The notes beneath the pieces were generated by a model. The model was not told where the DNA came from, did not search any database, and was given only the letters and a program-made list of their open reading frames with translations. A DNA stretch of 64,000 bases from Trigonopsis variabilis. Lineage: Eukaryota > Ascomycota > Trigonopsidomycetes > Trigonopsidales > Trigonopsidaceae. The stretch covers positions 682,001 to 746,000 of the forward strand of contig PPXM03000003.1 of NCBI GenBank assembly GCA_003707065.3, written 5' to 3'. The stretch's first letter is position 1; every line of letters begins with the position of its first letter. This document shows, one piece after another, positions 11,552 to 21,167 of this stretch. The position numbers and the translations under genes were made by a program.

Positions 11552-12700
11552 ATGGCTTTGTACGTCGAGGAGAACAGGCACGTCCAAGATGTCTTTCAGA
11601 AGGATGGAATTCGGGTCCAGGTCACAGAGGTTTCTTACCAAGACAAGACCGTCGAACGGCCAGATATCAAGGCTGTTCCAGCTCAATCTAAAGCTTTAAT
11701 CTTGACCTCACTACAAAGTCCATACACAGTAATAGACAACTACCCCGTGCCTGATATTGGTCCAGATGAAGTTTTGGTGGAGAATCGATCGGTTGGATTG
11801 AATCCATTAGACTGGAAATGTGTCCGATATAAGTTTGGTGTCTATTCTTATCCATGGATTTCTGGTCGAGAAAGTGCAGGAACTGTTGTTCGTCTAGGAT
11901 CATCAGTGACTCGACTTCAACTAGGTGACCGAGTGTTGGTCCCCTCAACCAACTATAGAGATATTCGCACATCCTCTTTCCAATCATACTCGGTGACATT
12001 AGCTTGCAATGCAATCAAAATCCCCGAAAATATGTCTTTTCAAGAGGCTGCTGCTTCAGGAGTTGGTCTTGTTACGGGAGCGGCAGCCCTTCATCTGGCT
12101 TTAGGAATCCCTCGACTAGGACAGTCCACAGTTGAAGATGAATGGATCCTGGTATGGGGAGGAGCGGCCGTTAGTGGCATTTTCACAATCCAATTGGCAA
12201 AATTAGCCGGTCTAAAAGTAGCCGCAGTGGCTTCGGAAGCAAACTTCAAATACTTGAAAGATTATGGCGCTGATCTCTTATTTGATCGATACGATCCGAA
12301 TTTATCCGAGACTCTATTCAATACCTTGAGTCCTCTCCATGTCCGACTCGGAGTCGACGCTGTGTCTAAGGACACTGTCGCTCAAGCTGCTCAGGTCTTG
12401 TCTAAGATTGTCAAGGCCTCCAACTTAGAAGCTGCTCAGATTGTATGCCTCGTTGGTGAGCCAAAAGACCTTGTTTTGAATGACACCGTCGAGTTCAAGA
12501 ACGTCTTACTCAAGAAGTATCATACCGACCCTGATTATGCAACAGAACTGATCGATTTCGCAGAAAAAGCATTTGAAGATGGCCTGCTGAGAGGCCCTCG
12601 TTGGAGACTCGTCGGTAACGAGCTTCAGCACGTTAATTTGGGACTGGATGAACTGGAAAAGGGCAACGTCAGCGGTGAACGTTTGGTAGTAGATTTATAG
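11552..12700 (+). CDS. medium-chain dehydrogenase/reductase, ToxD / enoyl-reductase type
   Basis: NADPH-dependent oxidoreductase of the zinc-free MDR superfamily, ToxD-like branch. Members reduce enones or quinones, and some are trans-acting enoyl reductases of secondary metabolism. Single exon of 382 residues. A GroES-like domain follows a 45-residue N-terminal extension (PYTVIDNYPVPDIGPDEVLV, NPLDWK, GRESAGTVVRLGSSVT). A Rossmann domain has WGGAAVSGIFTIQLAKLAGL. The catalytic zinc ligands of alcohol dehydrogenases (GHE motif) are absent, as expected for this branch. No biosynthetic cluster surrounds it, so the substrate cannot be inferred. A TATA box close to the ATG suggests inducible expression. 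Confidence 0.85.
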   Translation: MALYVEENRHVQDVFQKDGIRVQVTEVSYQDKTVERPDIKAVPAQSKALILTSLQSPYTVIDNYPVPDIGPDEVLVENRSVGLNPLDWKCVRYKFGVYSYPWISGRESAGTVVRLGSSVTRLQLGDRVLVPSTNYRDIRTSSFQSYSVTLACNAIKIPENMSFQEAAASGVGLVTGAAALHLALGIPRLGQSTVEDEWILVWGGAAVSGIFTIQLAKLAGLKVAAVASEANFKYLKDYGADLLFDRYDPNLSETLFNTLSPLHVRLGVDAVSKDTVAQAAQVLSKIVKASNLEAAQIVCLVGEPKDLVLNDTVEFKNVLLKKYHTDPDYATELIDFAEKAFEDGLLRGPRWRLVGNELQHVNLGLDELEKGNVSGERLVVDL

Positions 12701-13037
12701 TCAGCAGTCGCGCTATCTTGGGTGTATCCTGGTGGTTTTTTAAAAGATAAATATATTATATAGAGATCAGTTTAGCGGCCATTAGCTTGTCATTAATGCT
12801 TTCTTATCTCCATCACACCTAAGACAAGTCATTTGTAGTGTGCAAAGGAAGAAAGATCAGAAGTTCGTTGCTACCACCAGTAGACCACCGCTCGTCTGAC
12901 ACTATCTATGATAGCGCTTGCACAATCACATGTTTGCAAGCACAAAAAATATAAAGACGAGTCGATGCTTCCTCACTCTACAAACAGATTTGATATTCCC
13001 ATAGAATATCCCCATACTCATACATGCCTAATATACA
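12701..13037. other. convergent 3' spacer
   Basis: Lies between the 3' ends of the ToxD-like gene (+) and the transferrin-receptor-like gene (-). AT-rich; no gene seen. Confidence 0.5.
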
Positions 13038-15911
13038 TCAAGAATTAAATTTGTGTGCCGCTTGATAGATTTTTTGGGCGAGCTTGTCTAGCCTTTGCTG
13101 AGACAGCTCCCAATTGCCATCGGCTAGAGCATCCCGAACACCTGGAAAGGTGTCACTTAGGTCACCTACTCCAGGAGAGGCTAGGCGCTCAGGCCCAAAG
13201 ATCACGTGTCTATAGAATTTCCTCACATAGTCTATATGATCCGACCCTTGGTTGGCGTATTCTAGTAGGTGCTTGTCAAATTCTGTCATCCGCGAGTTCC
13301 ATGACCAGCGTTTGATCGTCGTAACATCATCTTCAATTCCTTCTTGCTCTATTATATGCTGCCAACCATCTCTCCAGTCTGACGCTGTCTTTGTCATCGA
13401 ACCAATCTCAGTAATAGCGGTCTGAAGAAGATCAGTGTCAAGCTCAATACCATGTTTCTTTGCCAATTCATCAAGGCTTTTCGTGGCCCTCTCTAGGTTT
13501 CGGGCAACGTCGTCGTATTTAAAAGGAATAATGGGATCATAGCTTAACCTCAAGATCAATATTGCTAAGACACGAGAAATGGTCGTGAATCGCGACATAT
13601 CGCTATCAGTGGCTTTTATCCAGGACAGGTCATCATGACAGGTTCCCAAAGGTGGATTAGTTCCCCGAAAAGCAATGCCCACGGATGGAACGCCAGCGTG
13701 ACTGAGAAAAGGAGTCTGGTCAGATATCCGCGGCGGCAGACGGAATGCATCCTCGTCAAATGATTCCAGCAGAGTCTCGTTGAGTACCGGATGCGCCAAA
13801 GTGGCAGCCACCTCTCGAACCACTTGCCACAAGCTGGGATGCCCTTCAACCTGAAAGAAATCGCCAGCAATAACATTACTAAGATCAATATATGCAAAAA
13901 CATCACTATCAACAATGTTTTCGTGACCTTCGATCCATTCAGTAGCACCTATTCCATTCGAAACGCTGCCATCCCATGAAGCAAAGCAAATAGTCCGTAG
14001 CGGACGCCATCCCAGATCCTGACGTAGCAAGCCGAATATTCGGATCATTTCTAAAAGAACGGCCGATCCGCTAACGGATCCTGCGGCCCCTATGCACCAC
14101 GAATCTCTATGGGCACCGATAACAATGACTTTGTCCGGTTGCTCTGTCCCAGGTAAGATAGAAAAGGCATTCCAAAGAGGATGTTTCTCAAATACTTTGA
14201 CTGCATTATTCATTTCAACTTCATTAGATTCGTCGGACCCAGTCCACCACTCGTCAAGTTCGGGTTGGTTCTGAGACCAATCATCAACACGATGACCGAT
14301 GTTTTTTAGTGTCCTCAGCATTTCTTGTGCATCATGCCAAGAGATAGGTAAACTTGGAATTGGAGGCAAAATAGGACAGTCCTCAAGACCGTATTGCTTG
14401 TCAGTGGGTGAGACAAACCCGGGAGTGAGAGGATCACCCATGTAATCCCAAGAATATAAAGCCGAGGCTCTTTCAATGGAATCCGCACGCAATGAGGACC
14501 CAGGCAAGTATTCCGAGAAGGTTAAGACACCTTTAGCTCCATAGTCATTGGCCATCCGGATCTTATGACCGAGCTCAAGACCTCCGCCTAGTTTGACTAA
14601 AACAACTGCGCCTTCGACTGATATATCCCACTCCTTAAGCTGGCTGAAATCACGCTCGGAACCGAAATTAGCATAAATTAAGGGGCCTTTGGCACTTCCA
14701 GGACGTGAAAACGCATGGAAAGCAAAAGGAAATGGATTAGAGGACACCCTTCGTGAAAGTTTGGGTGGAGTTTCACGAAGAGGAGCATCATAAATTACCG
14801 TTCCGGAATGGTCGAGGAGGCGAACGTATTGATCGGCAACGGGGTAAGTCGCAAATGAAGAAAATGTCTGTTTTTCGTGTTCAAATATATTGTAGCGATC
14901 CATGAAATTGAACACGTAATCGCTGAGAGCCGAATCGGCTTTGGTGCCTGCCACATGAGGGACAGATGCCATATAATCCACAGCTTTGGATATACGAGTA
15001 TCGTCTATATAATCCATGAGATAATCGTGGATTAGCTCTTCATCATAGAAAAAGGGAGAGGCAGTAACATCGTTGGGTATAAAGCCTTGAGGAAGAATAC
15101 GACCGGAGAAGACAAGCAACATGACAATGGCAACCAAAATAACATAGACAAGACGACGGAGGATGATGACGTTGCCTATTTTACCTAGAACAAGATCCAC
15201 GTGATGGTTGAACCAGCTAGCAAAGTTATAGAGGGGACTTAAGTAGGAAGCGACGAGAATGTAGGTCTTCCAAAAATAAAATTGAGACTTGAGGAAAAAC
15301 AGATGAAACTTCGATTTGAGATCTAAGTGATTATAAGAAGAATGGTCAATGATATCATCAAACTCCAGCATCTCAGGATTATCTACCTGCTCCTCGGAAT
15401 CACGACGGTCCGAGAACCGAGCTCGTTCGGAAATATGAGAGTGATCCGAAGAATCCGCATTATTGTTGGCATTGTATTGAGGAGGGTCTTCATTGTAATC
15501 CCCGTCGGAGTCATCGACTATATTATTCAGATCAAACGTTGAATTGTCTCGAAGGTACGATTCTGCATTCTCTATCGAGTTCGCAGGATTGGTCATATTT
15601 TCGGGAACCTCCATTGTTTGAACAGGTTCATAGACTCCAGAACCTGTGATCCGAATAGGCAGAGACGGGGGAAGGTCGGGGTGATTCAAACTTGAAGAGC
15701 GCTTGTGATACCCGTTTATACTTCTCGATGAACCTGGGGATGACAAAGAAGGCGCATCATCACCCTCACGACCAGAATTGCCATTCATCCCATTCTTCTT
15801 TCCTCCCGGTGCCATTGCAAGGAGATCTCGCAGTGTCGATCTGTTGAGTGGTCCGTTGCCAGGCAGGAGGGCAGGTGCGCAACTCATTAAGGGGCCCTGC
15901 CATTCTATCAC
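13038..15911 (-). CDS. transferrin-receptor/GCPII-like membrane protein (Tre1/Tre2/Vps70 family), degenerate M28 peptidase
   Basis: Type II membrane protein of 957 residues. A 245-residue cytosolic N-terminus holds a PPQY motif (143-146), which fits the PPxY ligand of Nedd4/Rsp5 WW domains. One membrane helix lies at about 249-270 (VYVILVAIVMLLVF), followed by a protease-associated domain and an M28-type domain. In yeast Tre1/Tre2 help Rsp5-Bsd2 degrade metal transporters. Comparison with human GCPII suggests the metal site is mostly lost. H601 (GAHRDSW) and H759 (GTCHDD) remain, but D387 aligns with G611, E424/E425 with S649/V650, and D453 with about S678. It is therefore probably a receptor or adaptor rather than an active peptidase. 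The first Met is used; a start at Met33 (MAPGGKKN) is possible. No intron needed. Confidence 0.85.
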   Translation of the reverse strand: MIEWQGPLMSCAPALLPGNGPLNRSTLRDLLAMAPGGKKNGMNGNSGREGDDAPSLSSPGSSRSINGYHKRSSSLNHPDLPPSLPIRITGSGVYEPVQTMEVPENMTNPANSIENAESYLRDNSTFDLNNIVDDSDGDYNEDPPQYNANNNADSSDHSHISERARFSDRRDSEEQVDNPEMLEFDDIIDHSSYNHLDLKSKFHLFFLKSQFYFWKTYILVASYLSPLYNFASWFNHHVDLVLGKIGNVIILRRLVYVILVAIVMLLVFSGRILPQGFIPNDVTASPFFYDEELIHDYLMDYIDDTRISKAVDYMASVPHVAGTKADSALSDYVFNFMDRYNIFEHEKQTFSSFATYPVADQYVRLLDHSGTVIYDAPLRETPPKLSRRVSSNPFPFAFHAFSRPGSAKGPLIYANFGSERDFSQLKEWDISVEGAVVLVKLGGGLELGHKIRMANDYGAKGVLTFSEYLPGSSLRADSIERASALYSWDYMGDPLTPGFVSPTDKQYGLEDCPILPPIPSLPISWHDAQEMLRTLKNIGHRVDDWSQNQPELDEWWTGSDESNEVEMNNAVKVFEKHPLWNAFSILPGTEQPDKVIVIGAHRDSWCIGAAGSVSGSAVLLEMIRIFGLLRQDLGWRPLRTICFASWDGSVSNGIGATEWIEGHENIVDSDVFAYIDLSNVIAGDFFQVEGHPSLWQVVREVAATLAHPVLNETLLESFDEDAFRLPPRISDQTPFLSHAGVPSVGIAFRGTNPPLGTCHDDLSWIKATDSDMSRFTTISRVLAILILRLSYDPIIPFKYDDVARNLERATKSLDELAKKHGIELDTDLLQTAITEIGSMTKTASDWRDGWQHIIEQEGIEDDVTTIKRWSWNSRMTEFDKHLLEYANQGSDHIDYVRKFYRHVIFGPERLASPGVGDLSDTFPGVRDALADGNWELSQQRLDKLAQKIYQAAHKFNS

Positions 15912-18283
15912 TACTTGCCCGGCTTGCTACGCATATGACTTTGACAAGGTTTACATTCTTGTAGAAGTTTGGATTAGATCAGATTTAAAAGATGCTTGAG
16001 CCTTTCTCTTAGATTGTACACTAAGTTGTATCATGAAACATGACATCGTTCACTCGTCCAGCTGGGCGATACTTAGCTATCTCTAGCAATAGACAAAGTT
16101 CACAAAGAGAAGCGGACAATTAAGATAAACAGTAATTTTGACCATAAAAATGAGAAATAAATAACACCAAAGAGCTAGACGACAAGATCTTCACCTCTAA
16201 ATTCTCAGTGTGATTCCAAGAGTTAAGGATGGCACAGAGTGAGAAAGTTATGATTTACCGCAAAGCCTCAATATAATGGTATGCACAACACCCAAGTAAA
16301 ATCTCCTGAAAGATTTGGCACAGGGGTATGTGAAAAGATAAATGAACTTTTCAATAACATGACGTCTTGTTTACAAAATAATGCGAACATAAAGCGTATT
16401 TCACACCAAACACGTAAATTATTTCCCTCCTATATCAACAAGAAGGCCCTAAAAAGAAGTATCATAGAATCTCGACGAGTGATGCATGAAGATACGTGTT
16501 GATGCTTTCTACCGTTTCCTGACCACTGGGTCGATTTCGATCGGGAAACTATATTTAAGAATACAAATAAGGTTAATGTTTGAATGTAAGCTCAATTCTT
16601 ACTAACAGTCATAAGCACGTTCGAGCATGCCAGAGCATGCAGACATTCCTGGCATAATCCAGTAAATGTGACTGCAGATATGATCTCTGAGAGGTCCCTG
16701 GTAGTGGTGAATGATTAACTCTTCATTTCTTAATTTTCAACTAGATGACAAGCTTGAATTAAAACGGATATCACGAAACCTTGTACTCCAATCCTGAAAG
16801 TGGCCAAAAGAGATAGAGATAATGAGCTCAGATAGATCAGTCGGGGTAATGAATAACTAGAGATATAAGAGATATAAATAAATCTGGTATATATATACTC
16901 AAACGTTCAGTACCTATCCAGATAAACGACAATAGCATACTCAAAAGAAAATATTGATAGGAAGGACCCTCTGTCACAACCTGGGAATAACATGTTTTGA
17001 TCGAGTATATCAGCGTTGGTCATTAAATAGGGTTATGAGTTAGATAGACATGTAGAGACACAACTTTAGCCGTACCCGAGCCAAGACTGACCTGAAGAAT
17101 TCAGGTCTCCCGTTAACCAGCCACATTATTTGAGACACCGCAGATCTCCCATTCGTATCTTGTTGTGCTATTTATGGAGAACAATGAGAAGTGATCTAAA
17201 TTAATAAAGAGTCCCAGAAGTGATAACTCCGACCCTATTTCGAGTGACCCATAGAAACGGGTCGAATCAAAACCGAAGAGCCAAACGCCACGCCTGAGCA
17301 CGCAAAAGCATAGATCACAAACTGAACAATTACCGGGAAGTGAGTAGTATCGTATGTGGACTTCTTCCGCTAAAACTCCAGCTTCATACATCATAATTAA
17401 TGATTTGTTCTAGAAGCCTGAAGAAGGCAGTTTATATGAATTTTCAGATGTACCATGTGATACGCACTCGAAAAATGAACATGATATCGTCGCACCTTAA
17501 TGCTAAGGGGGAAAATCCGTGTGAGCCTAGCACTGCCAAAAACGATTAGTCAGTTTTTTGGACGTGCATTAATGGATCGAGGAAATATTCCTGTAGCTTT
17601 AGAAGTGGCGCTTGCCGTTGTAGTCGGATCGAGCCAATAAAAAAGCTGTACGGAAAGGGATCTAACATAAGCTATTAAACCCTGAAAATTGAGAAAGAAA
17701 CTTTGATCAAGTTAGGTAACTCAAGCTCTGAAAGGCAAGAATCTCATGCCCTGATCTGGTTACCAAGACTTCTTGGACATCTCTTGGTAGTGGAAGGACA
17801 TAAGTTTTAAGAAACCAGAATGAGAATGGTTCCAACGGAAATGCCAGAAGATGCACTAGACCGTGAGTAAAAACTTGAGCTCCGCTGTCTGCAGATCGAA
17901 ATCTGTGCTTGAGATGGTGTCAACCGGGTTAGAAAGCCAATCATCTTGGTCGTTGCTAATATCCGGGGGAAGAAATTGCGTGCTTCGGTAAAGTTACATA
18001 ATCGCTCCGACTGATTCTTCGCCGATATCCGTAACCTGTACCAAGAGATGGGAAAGGAAAGGCTAAGTAATCTGGCCAAATGGAGTAAAATAAGAATAAG
18101 GTTAACGCTAAGATAAATATATGTCCAAAAAGAGCGGTGAAAGGTGGAGTAATAGTTTCTTGAGTGCTGTAGCGATTGAGATCAAGGTGACTGGGAAAGT
18201 GACTGTCTCATCACGCTATTCTTGATGAAAAAAAAATTAAATAGGTTTAAATAGGCATGATATGACCACTCCGTTCATTCAGC
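15912..18283. other. 2.4 kb divergent spacer between the Tre1-like gene and the permease
   Basis: No ORF of coding character and no tRNA recognised. AT-rich stretches include ATATA repeats near 16861-16905. A short hairpin, GACCTGA/TCAGGTC with a 5-nt loop, lies at 17089-17107. The region presumably holds both promoters, but it is long for this genome. Confidence 0.45.
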
Positions 18284-19852
18284 ATGTCGGCTACTGATTT
18301 AGGGGGGAAAAAGCAAGCCCAGGATACTCTTAGAGCGACCGCTTCTTTGTCGACTGACAACGAGAATCGATCAGATGTCGAGCACCAGTCTGATGTCGAC
18401 CTTCGCCGAGCTGATCAAGCGTTGTTGTTAATCCAGAACGGCGAAAAAGTCGTGTTGACCGAAGAGAATGTGAAACGGGTTCGTCGAAAGGTTGATATGT
18501 TTGTCATGCCTATGATCTGTGTGGTCTATTTTCTTCAATATTTGGACAAGATCTGTATTTCTTATGCCTCAGTATTGGGAATTCTACAAGATAATCATAT
18601 GACTGCCAATCAGTATTCATGGGTTGCCACTATTTTCTATGCAGGACAATTGGTCTTTGAATTTCCCTCGGTTTACTTGCTTACTCGTCTTCCCGTCGGT
18701 AAACTGACTGCTGTGGCCGTCTTTTTCTGGGGTGGAATTCTCGCTTGCATGGCGGCCACCACCTCTTTTGCCGGAATGATGCTTTGCAGGACTTTCTTGG
18801 GCGCTTGCGAAGCCGTGGTTGTTCCTGCCTGGGTCGTTTTGACGTCTCAATGGTACACTAAAGAAGAGCAAGGTTTCCGCGTCGGAATCTGGTTCAGTAT
18901 GTGTGGTTTTGCCCAAATTTTTGGAGGATGCATGGCTTATGGTGTTTCAAAACACGTTGCTGGTGATATTTATGCCAAACTTAATGGTTGGCAAGTCATC
19001 TTCTTGACTATTGGATGTATTACCATGGTTGTCGGTATCATTTTCTTATTCGTCGTGCCTGACACTCCTGTCAGTGCTTGGTTTTTGTCTGACGAAGAGA
19101 AGCGGATTCATATCGAGCATATCCGTCATAACCAACAAGGCGTCGGTTCAAAATCTTTCAAGTGGGGCCAAGCCTGGGAAGCCGTCCGAGATCCCAATAC
19201 CTGGTTCTACGTCTTCTGGGTCTTTGCTGCAAATATTCCGAATTCTCTGGCCACTTCTTATGGAAATCTCATCCTTACCGGCATCGGCTATACCAAACAA
19301 CAATCTCTGCTTTATGTCACACCCTTAGGTGCTGTTGAGGTCGTCGTCTTGATTGGAGCCACATGGCTGGGTGGAAGATACAACCAACGTCTCCTTCTGT
19401 GTATTATCTGCCATATTCCACCTATTGCAGGTGCTTTCTTCTTGGCCTGCGGCGGTAAGCGACTGGCTTTAGCTGGTTATTATCTGCAAGGCGCTGTGCC
19501 AATCGGCTGGACCGTCATCCTCGGTTTGATGGCCTCTAACGTTGCTGGCTCCACGAAGAAAGCCGTTGTAAACGCCATCAACGTCGTTGGATACTGTGCT
19601 GGTAACATCATTTCTCCTCAGACCTTTAGAGCCAACGATGCTCCTCGATACCTGCCTGCCAAAATCGCCATTGTCATCATTATGTTCCTCGTTACGATCG
19701 ATCTTATCTTAATGCGATGGTATGCTATCCGAGAGAATCGCTTGAGAGATAAGGAACGTGAAGAACTTGGCGATGCTTACAAACGGAAGGAGAATCAAGA
19801 GTTCCTTGATCTCACTGACCGAGAAAATCGGGATTTCCGTTACACTTTCTAA
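18284..19852 (+). CDS. MFS anion:cation symporter, allantoate permease (Dal5) family
   Basis: Twelve-helix plasma-membrane transporter of the ACS family. Characterised fungal members import allantoate, nicotinate, pantothenate or small peptides by proton symport. Single exon of 522 residues. The N-terminus is cytosolic and charged, about 75 residues. The first helix begins MFVMPMICVVYFLQYLDK, with the family motif YLDK followed by SYASVLGI. Further signatures are ATIFYAGQLVFEFPSVYLL, RTFLGACEAVVVPAW, the loop FLVPD-like VVPDTPVSAWFL, and NVVGYCAGNIISPQTFRANDAP near the end. The substrate cannot be assigned. No purine- or vitamin-pathway gene neighbours it. Confidence 0.9.
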   Translation: MSATDLGGKKQAQDTLRATASLSTDNENRSDVEHQSDVDLRRADQALLLIQNGEKVVLTEENVKRVRRKVDMFVMPMICVVYFLQYLDKICISYASVLGILQDNHMTANQYSWVATIFYAGQLVFEFPSVYLLTRLPVGKLTAVAVFFWGGILACMAATTSFAGMMLCRTFLGACEAVVVPAWVVLTSQWYTKEEQGFRVGIWFSMCGFAQIFGGCMAYGVSKHVAGDIYAKLNGWQVIFLTIGCITMVVGIIFLFVVPDTPVSAWFLSDEEKRIHIEHIRHNQQGVGSKSFKWGQAWEAVRDPNTWFYVFWVFAANIPNSLATSYGNLILTGIGYTKQQSLLYVTPLGAVEVVVLIGATWLGGRYNQRLLLCIICHIPPIAGAFFLACGGKRLALAGYYLQGAVPIGWTVILGLMASNVAGSTKKAVVNAINVVGYCAGNIISPQTFRANDAPRYLPAKIAIVIIMFLVTIDLILMRWYAIRENRLRDKEREELGDAYKRKENQEFLDLTDRENRDFRYTF

Positions 19853-20231
19853 AATGTCCTTTTGTGCCCTGTGGTTTAGATTTGCTTAATAGAATGTATA
19901 TATTTGTTACATGCTTGTTGATATACTTTACATTTGCGTACGACTGACTTTTCTTGGCAGAAACCTTTCTTTGTGTGTTGTACGATCAACATCAACATCT
20001 GGGGCAACTATCACCCGGTGCAACTTCAAGGCCTTCGTTTTATTCAACAGGAAAATAACAAGAACTCCATTTATGCGACCAGCCATTTCCTACCGGATGC
20101 TGTGACGCAGCAGCTATCATACAGACCACACTTCCACGCCCTTTTCCCAAACCAGACTTTTAAAACAGGAAATAAACATCTCTAGGGATTTCAACAAGTA
20201 GTCACGCGAATAAAAAACACCAACACCTGGC
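19853..20231. other. convergent 3' spacer between permease and SFP1
   Basis: 3' regions of two convergent genes; nothing else seen. Confidence 0.5.
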
Positions 20232-21167
20232 CTAGTGATTAGAATGAGCACGGTGATATTTGAGTCCATTGAGGTTTTTGTAACGTTTGCCACAAATGTC
20301 ACATCGATAGGGTTTATCTCTTTCAAGATCGACGCCATCGGGGTAAGGAAGATTGCTGAGAGGATCGACAACGGAGTACGTTCCGTCTTCGTTCAAATGT
20401 AGAGTCTGATTTTGGTGACCATGCATTCTATGATACTTCAGGCCGTTTTGATTTTTGTAAGTCTTGTCGCACCCATTGACAGGGCACTTAAAAGGACGAT
20501 GTTCGCCTTGCTCCATGACGTACAAATGCCTGGCGGGATCGTCAATACACATCTCATCTTCTTCATCATCAAGAATCATTGGAGTAGGCGGTCTGGATGA
20601 CTGAGGAGAAAGAAAGACTTCATTGGTCGAAACAGCTTCAAGCATCTGAGCCGGGCGAAGCAAAGAGACAGGTTCTTGGGTTGGAGAGGATGAGATATGA
20701 GCCTCTTCGTAGTGTTGGAGAAGATCGTGGAGTGTAGGTAGTGCCATACCACAACAGCTATAGTCCTTACAAAAAGTCGCCTCTAAACGAGGTAGATAAG
20801 AAGACGAATGAAGAGAAGGAGGAGACATGCTCATAACCGAGCCAGACTGAAACTGGTTGCTTAAAGCTGAGGTATTTGGCATCATGAGTCTAGAAAACAG
20901 GTTAGTATATATAAAACACAACGAAGCTAATATTCTCCTCATAAAGTAAGATTAACTATCAGGGCTCAACGAAATAGAACACTAAACAAAAGGAAGAATA
21001 CATTGCAAGGACCTATTTGCCACTTACTCATCTCTAATCCACGAGCCGACACTAATCCCGCCCCAGGATATTCCTCCCATGCCCTGGGAGTGAGCTACGC
21101 TCTCTCGTCGAAAACGTTGATGATGTTGTGCTCGCTGTTGATATGATATATCTATAGGAGCTGCCAT
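20232..21167 (-). CDS. SFP1: Sfp1-like C2H2 zinc-finger transcription factor
   Basis: Nuclear regulator of ribosome-biogenesis and ribosomal-protein genes under TOR and PKA control in yeast. Two exons on the minus strand, 21028-21167 and 20232-20889, give 265 residues. The 138-nt intron has donor GTAAGT, branch TACTAAC and acceptor CTAG. Exon 1 begins [14 protein letters not shown] and contains a motif I recall from fungal homologues ([20 protein letters not shown]); the unspliced reading would replace it with an unrelated sequence. A CC-type finger region follows ([21 protein letters not shown]), then an acidic segment. Two C2H2 fingers follow: [20 protein letters not shown] and [19 protein letters not shown], each with His pairs. 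The two-exon model is strongly supported by the in-phase junction. Confidence 0.93.

Noticed and set aside
17113-17394. 93-residue minus-strand ORF in the long spacer
   Set aside because: No domain and no splice or promoter context. Composition looks like translated non-coding DNA.
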